A stretch of 60,000 nucleotides of DNA from contig CM060733.1 of the NCBI GenBank assembly GCA_030704615.1, positions 58,034,001-58,094,000 of the forward strand, in the 5' to 3' direction. The notes beneath the pieces were generated by a model. That model was not told the origin of the DNA. It saw nothing but the letters and a program-made list of their open reading frames with translations, and did no database searches. Positions 57,695-60,000 of this stretch are shown here, one piece after another (the first letter of the stretch is position 1; the number at the start of each line of letters is the position of its first letter). A program made the position numbers and the translations under genes. This stretch comes from Takakia lepidozioides. Its lineage: Eukaryota > Streptophyta > Takakiopsida > Takakiales > Takakiaceae.

Positions 57695-59978
57695 AGAGAA
57701 GAACCGGGGAACTACCGTGGCATCACGCTCCTCAATGCTGTTGGCAAGACATTCTGCAGAGTTATAAGTACTCGTCTCGAGGTTGATCTGGAGTCTAGAG
57801 GTTGTTTCCACGAAGGCCAAGCTGGCTTTCGGCGAAACAGGGGCTGTGTGGATCATATCTTCACTCTAAGCCAGATTATCCAGGGAAGGAAAAAAGAAGG
57901 GAAACCCACCTATGTTTTGTTCCTGGATGTCAAAAAGGCTTATGACACAGTGTGGAGAGATGGCCTATGGTTCCGCCTCTGGTCTTGTGGGATCAAGGGA
58001 AAGATGTGGAGAGTTGTCCACAACTTGTATGCTCACACCAAAAGCTGTGTCACTGTTAACGGACAGAAGTCCAACTTCTTTGACATAGACCAAGGTGTAG
58101 CTCAAGGATGTACTCTCTCCCCTCTGCTCTTCAATGTTTTCATCAATCAACTCCTCGAGGATGTAGAAAGTGAGGGATTTGGGTTAAGGGTGGGTGATAC
58201 CACCATACCAGCCCTTATGTTTGCGGATGACTTCGCAGGCATAGGGGAGACTCCAACCAATCTCCAGGAGTTGATTGATTGCGCGAAGAGATACTTTGAT
58301 CTTTGGGGGCTAGAGGCTAATGTCAGCAAATGTGCAGTGGTAGCATTCAACGACAGAGGAGAGGGAGGAAGTGATCTTAAGTGGCAGTGGGGTAGCCAAG
58401 AGATCCCAGTCCTCCCTTCCTACACTTACCTGGGCGTTGAGTTTTCCTCCAATTGTAATTGGGATGCACATATCCGGAAAGTTGTTCAAACTGGCAAGGG
58501 CAAAGCTCTGGGGCTCACTAAATTTTTCCACTGCAGAGGGGTCAACTCTGAGGTTAAGAAAACCATGCTTTGTCGCGTTATTAGACCTGCCTTGGAGTAT
58601 GGATCTGCTATATGGGTTGATAACTCCAACCAGGCTAAGTCTCTAGAATCCATTCAAGTGGGGGTGCTTAAGGAGTGTATGTCAGCATGCTCCAAAACAG
58701 CCAATGTGGCTGTTCGGGGTGAGTTTGGCATTCCGTCCTTAAGCTCCCGACGAGATGAATTCAAGGTCAGATGGTGGGGTCAGCTGCAACATATGCCCAA
58801 CACCAGATATCCTAAGTTAATCGACTCTATATCTTGGAAACAGGACCGCCCTGTCAAACAGGCTAAGTCCTGGCAGAAGAGAGTAGAAGAGATTCTCAAG
58901 GACCTGGACCTGGATCCGCAAGTCTTGACCCTGCTGGATAAATCTGACTTAGAGAGGCTGTAGTGTCCTCAGCCATGTCTGTTGCCATGAGATTGTCTGA
59001 TGAAAATGAAGTTAGGCAGAAAACTTCCCTGAACTTGTTTCCAGTCAGTGACATGGGGGAGGACATCTTGGATGACCTCAAGGGTCTACCCACTCTCGGC
59101 ACTAGACTGAAATTTAAACTCAGGGCAGGAAGCCTACCTTTGAACAGCAAACAGAAGCAGAGAGGAAAGGGAGAGTGCAATTGCCCGTTGTGTGGGCAAT
59201 CTGAAGACAGTATTCATTTTCTGATACACTGTCTGGGGTTCTCTCACCAAAGAGACGCTCTCTTCAACTCTATCAAGGGAATTGTGCCTGTACCCCTGTT
59301 TACCAACTTTGAAAGTCTCGAGGCTGAGCCAAAAGCCCAGGCCCTCCTGAGGCCTAGTTTTTGGGCAAATCACACACTGCAGATTGATGCTTGTGTGAAG
59401 GGAGTTCTAGAGGATATCTGGAAAACCCGGATTAATTCTATATATGATGGTAAGTCACACTACCAACGTCAGCCCCTGACAGAGGTAGGTTCTGTCCCTT
59501 TTGTTCCCGCTCAAACTGGGCGCGGGGTCAATGGCCACAAGGCTACAGCAAACAACGTCTTATGAGTACAATCTCTCTCTCTCTCTCTCAAGCTTAATGG
59601 CCATGGCTCATCGAATTTCTTGTGCACAGCGAAGTTTTTTTCTCTCAAGCAATAACCACCGATGTTCGTGTCGCTTGTCTGGCGGTCCTTTTTGAATTGT
59701 AAGATGAATCAATTGATAAGGCTGCGTCTGCGTCCAGTATGCCGTGATCAAAGCTCTTTTGCGGAAGCCATGAAAAATCCTAGAGCACATGAACGTATAT
59801 TTGCAATGAGCTTGGAGTCCGATTGTCTCTATTTCTCATTTCATTTATGAAATCTGACAAATGATTTTTAGCATACAGGGATCGGTCTCACAGGCACGAA
59901 GTTGGGATGTGGAGAAGGAGGGTGTGGAGCGTGCACTGTTATGCTCTCTCACTATGACTCTGAACAACAAACAATTCT
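57254..59978 (+). CDS. XDH: Xanthine dehydrogenase, N-terminal exons (runs off the window)
   Basis: Exon 1 (57254-57383) and exon 2 (59879-59978) join in phase, encoding an N-terminus that reads [22 protein letters not shown], then [22 protein letters not shown]. The CGEGGCGAC cluster (C-x4-C-x2-C) is the plant-type 2Fe-2S ferredoxin domain of xanthine dehydrogenase, which oxidises hypoxanthine and xanthine to urate in purine breakdown; the enzyme is usually cytosolic or peroxisomal. The rest (second Fe-S, FAD and molybdenum domains) lies beyond 60000. A donor GTAAGC follows exon 2. Intron 1 is about 2.5 kb because it holds a LINE. Aldehyde oxidases share the cluster, so a paralogue is the main alternative. 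Confidence 0.85.
57661..59592 (+). mobile_element. 5'-truncated LINE with reverse transcriptase, in XDH intron 1
   Basis: The coding part starts inside the reverse transcriptase at about 57690 ([28 protein letters not shown]). It continues through motif A ([14 protein letters not shown]), [17 protein letters not shown], the FADD catalytic box (MFADDFAG, about 58217) and TYLGVEF. The frame stops at 58963 and resumes one frame over with a zinc segment ([19 protein letters not shown], about 59180), so the copy is inactive. The endonuclease and ORF1 are missing. The 3' end after GAGTAC runs into (CT)n at 59569-59590, and (CT)n also lies at the 5' border (57665-57690). The family looks like a non-LTR element with microsatellite-linked ends. 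Confidence 0.9.
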
Positions 59979-60000
59979 GTAAGCCTCTTATCCACTTTCA

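Overview
The window is nuclear DNA of a green-lineage eukaryote. Every recognisable host gene is split by GT-AG introns and matches a plant family: a plant-type O-fucosyltransferase, the BTB/LRR protein FBL11, a nuclear-encoded plastid ribosomal protein S10 with a transit-peptide-like N-terminus, and a xanthine dehydrogenase. A KDM2/KDM7-type JmjC demethylase and the heavy load of decayed transposons point to a streptophyte alga (Chara-like) or another early-diverging streptophyte rather than a flowering plant. That placement is inference; nothing in the sequence names a species.

Layout. 0.2-2.0 kb (-): small conserved gene of unknown function. 2.0-5.4 kb: AT-rich spacer holding a complete hAT-type MITE with an 8-bp target duplication and a short LINE tail. 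5.4-10.8 kb (-): nine-exon O-fucosyltransferase, all splice junctions in phase. 10.8-16.8 kb: GC-rich upstream region, a long gene-free stretch and a Ty3/gypsy integrase relic. 16.8-28.6 kb: accessory block. It holds a ten-exon minus-strand gene combining a ParB/sulfiredoxin-like domain with a beta-class DNA-methyltransferase-like domain, divergent from a plus-strand Mutator-like (MULE) DDE transposase with a SWIM zinc finger. Similar clusters of CCACRTCA and GCGTGAGC/GCTCACGC motifs lie at both outer edges. Introns 1, 5 and 8 of the ParB-MTase gene carry sixteen 24-nt palindromes or near-palindromes. Both genes have frameshifts and stop codons, so this copy looks dead. 28.6-31.9 kb: LINE and gypsy relics and a GGTTCC-rich repeat. 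32.0-40.2 kb (+): KDM7-like JmjC gene. 40.6-49.9 kb (-): FBL11, convergent with it. 51.3-53.1 kb (-): plastid S10. 53.1-57.2 kb: SINEs and an AT-rich unidentified block. 57.25 kb to the end (+): 5' part of xanthine dehydrogenase, with a 5'-truncated LINE inside intron 1.

The host genes are unrelated housekeeping genes and show no operon-like logic. The candidate system is the 16.8-28.6 kb block. My working model is a large DNA transposon carrying its own transposase and a ParB-MTase cargo gene whose introns hold arrays of a candidate protein-binding palindrome. The gene calls rest on sequence motifs. The single-element boundaries and the function of the palindromes are hypotheses.
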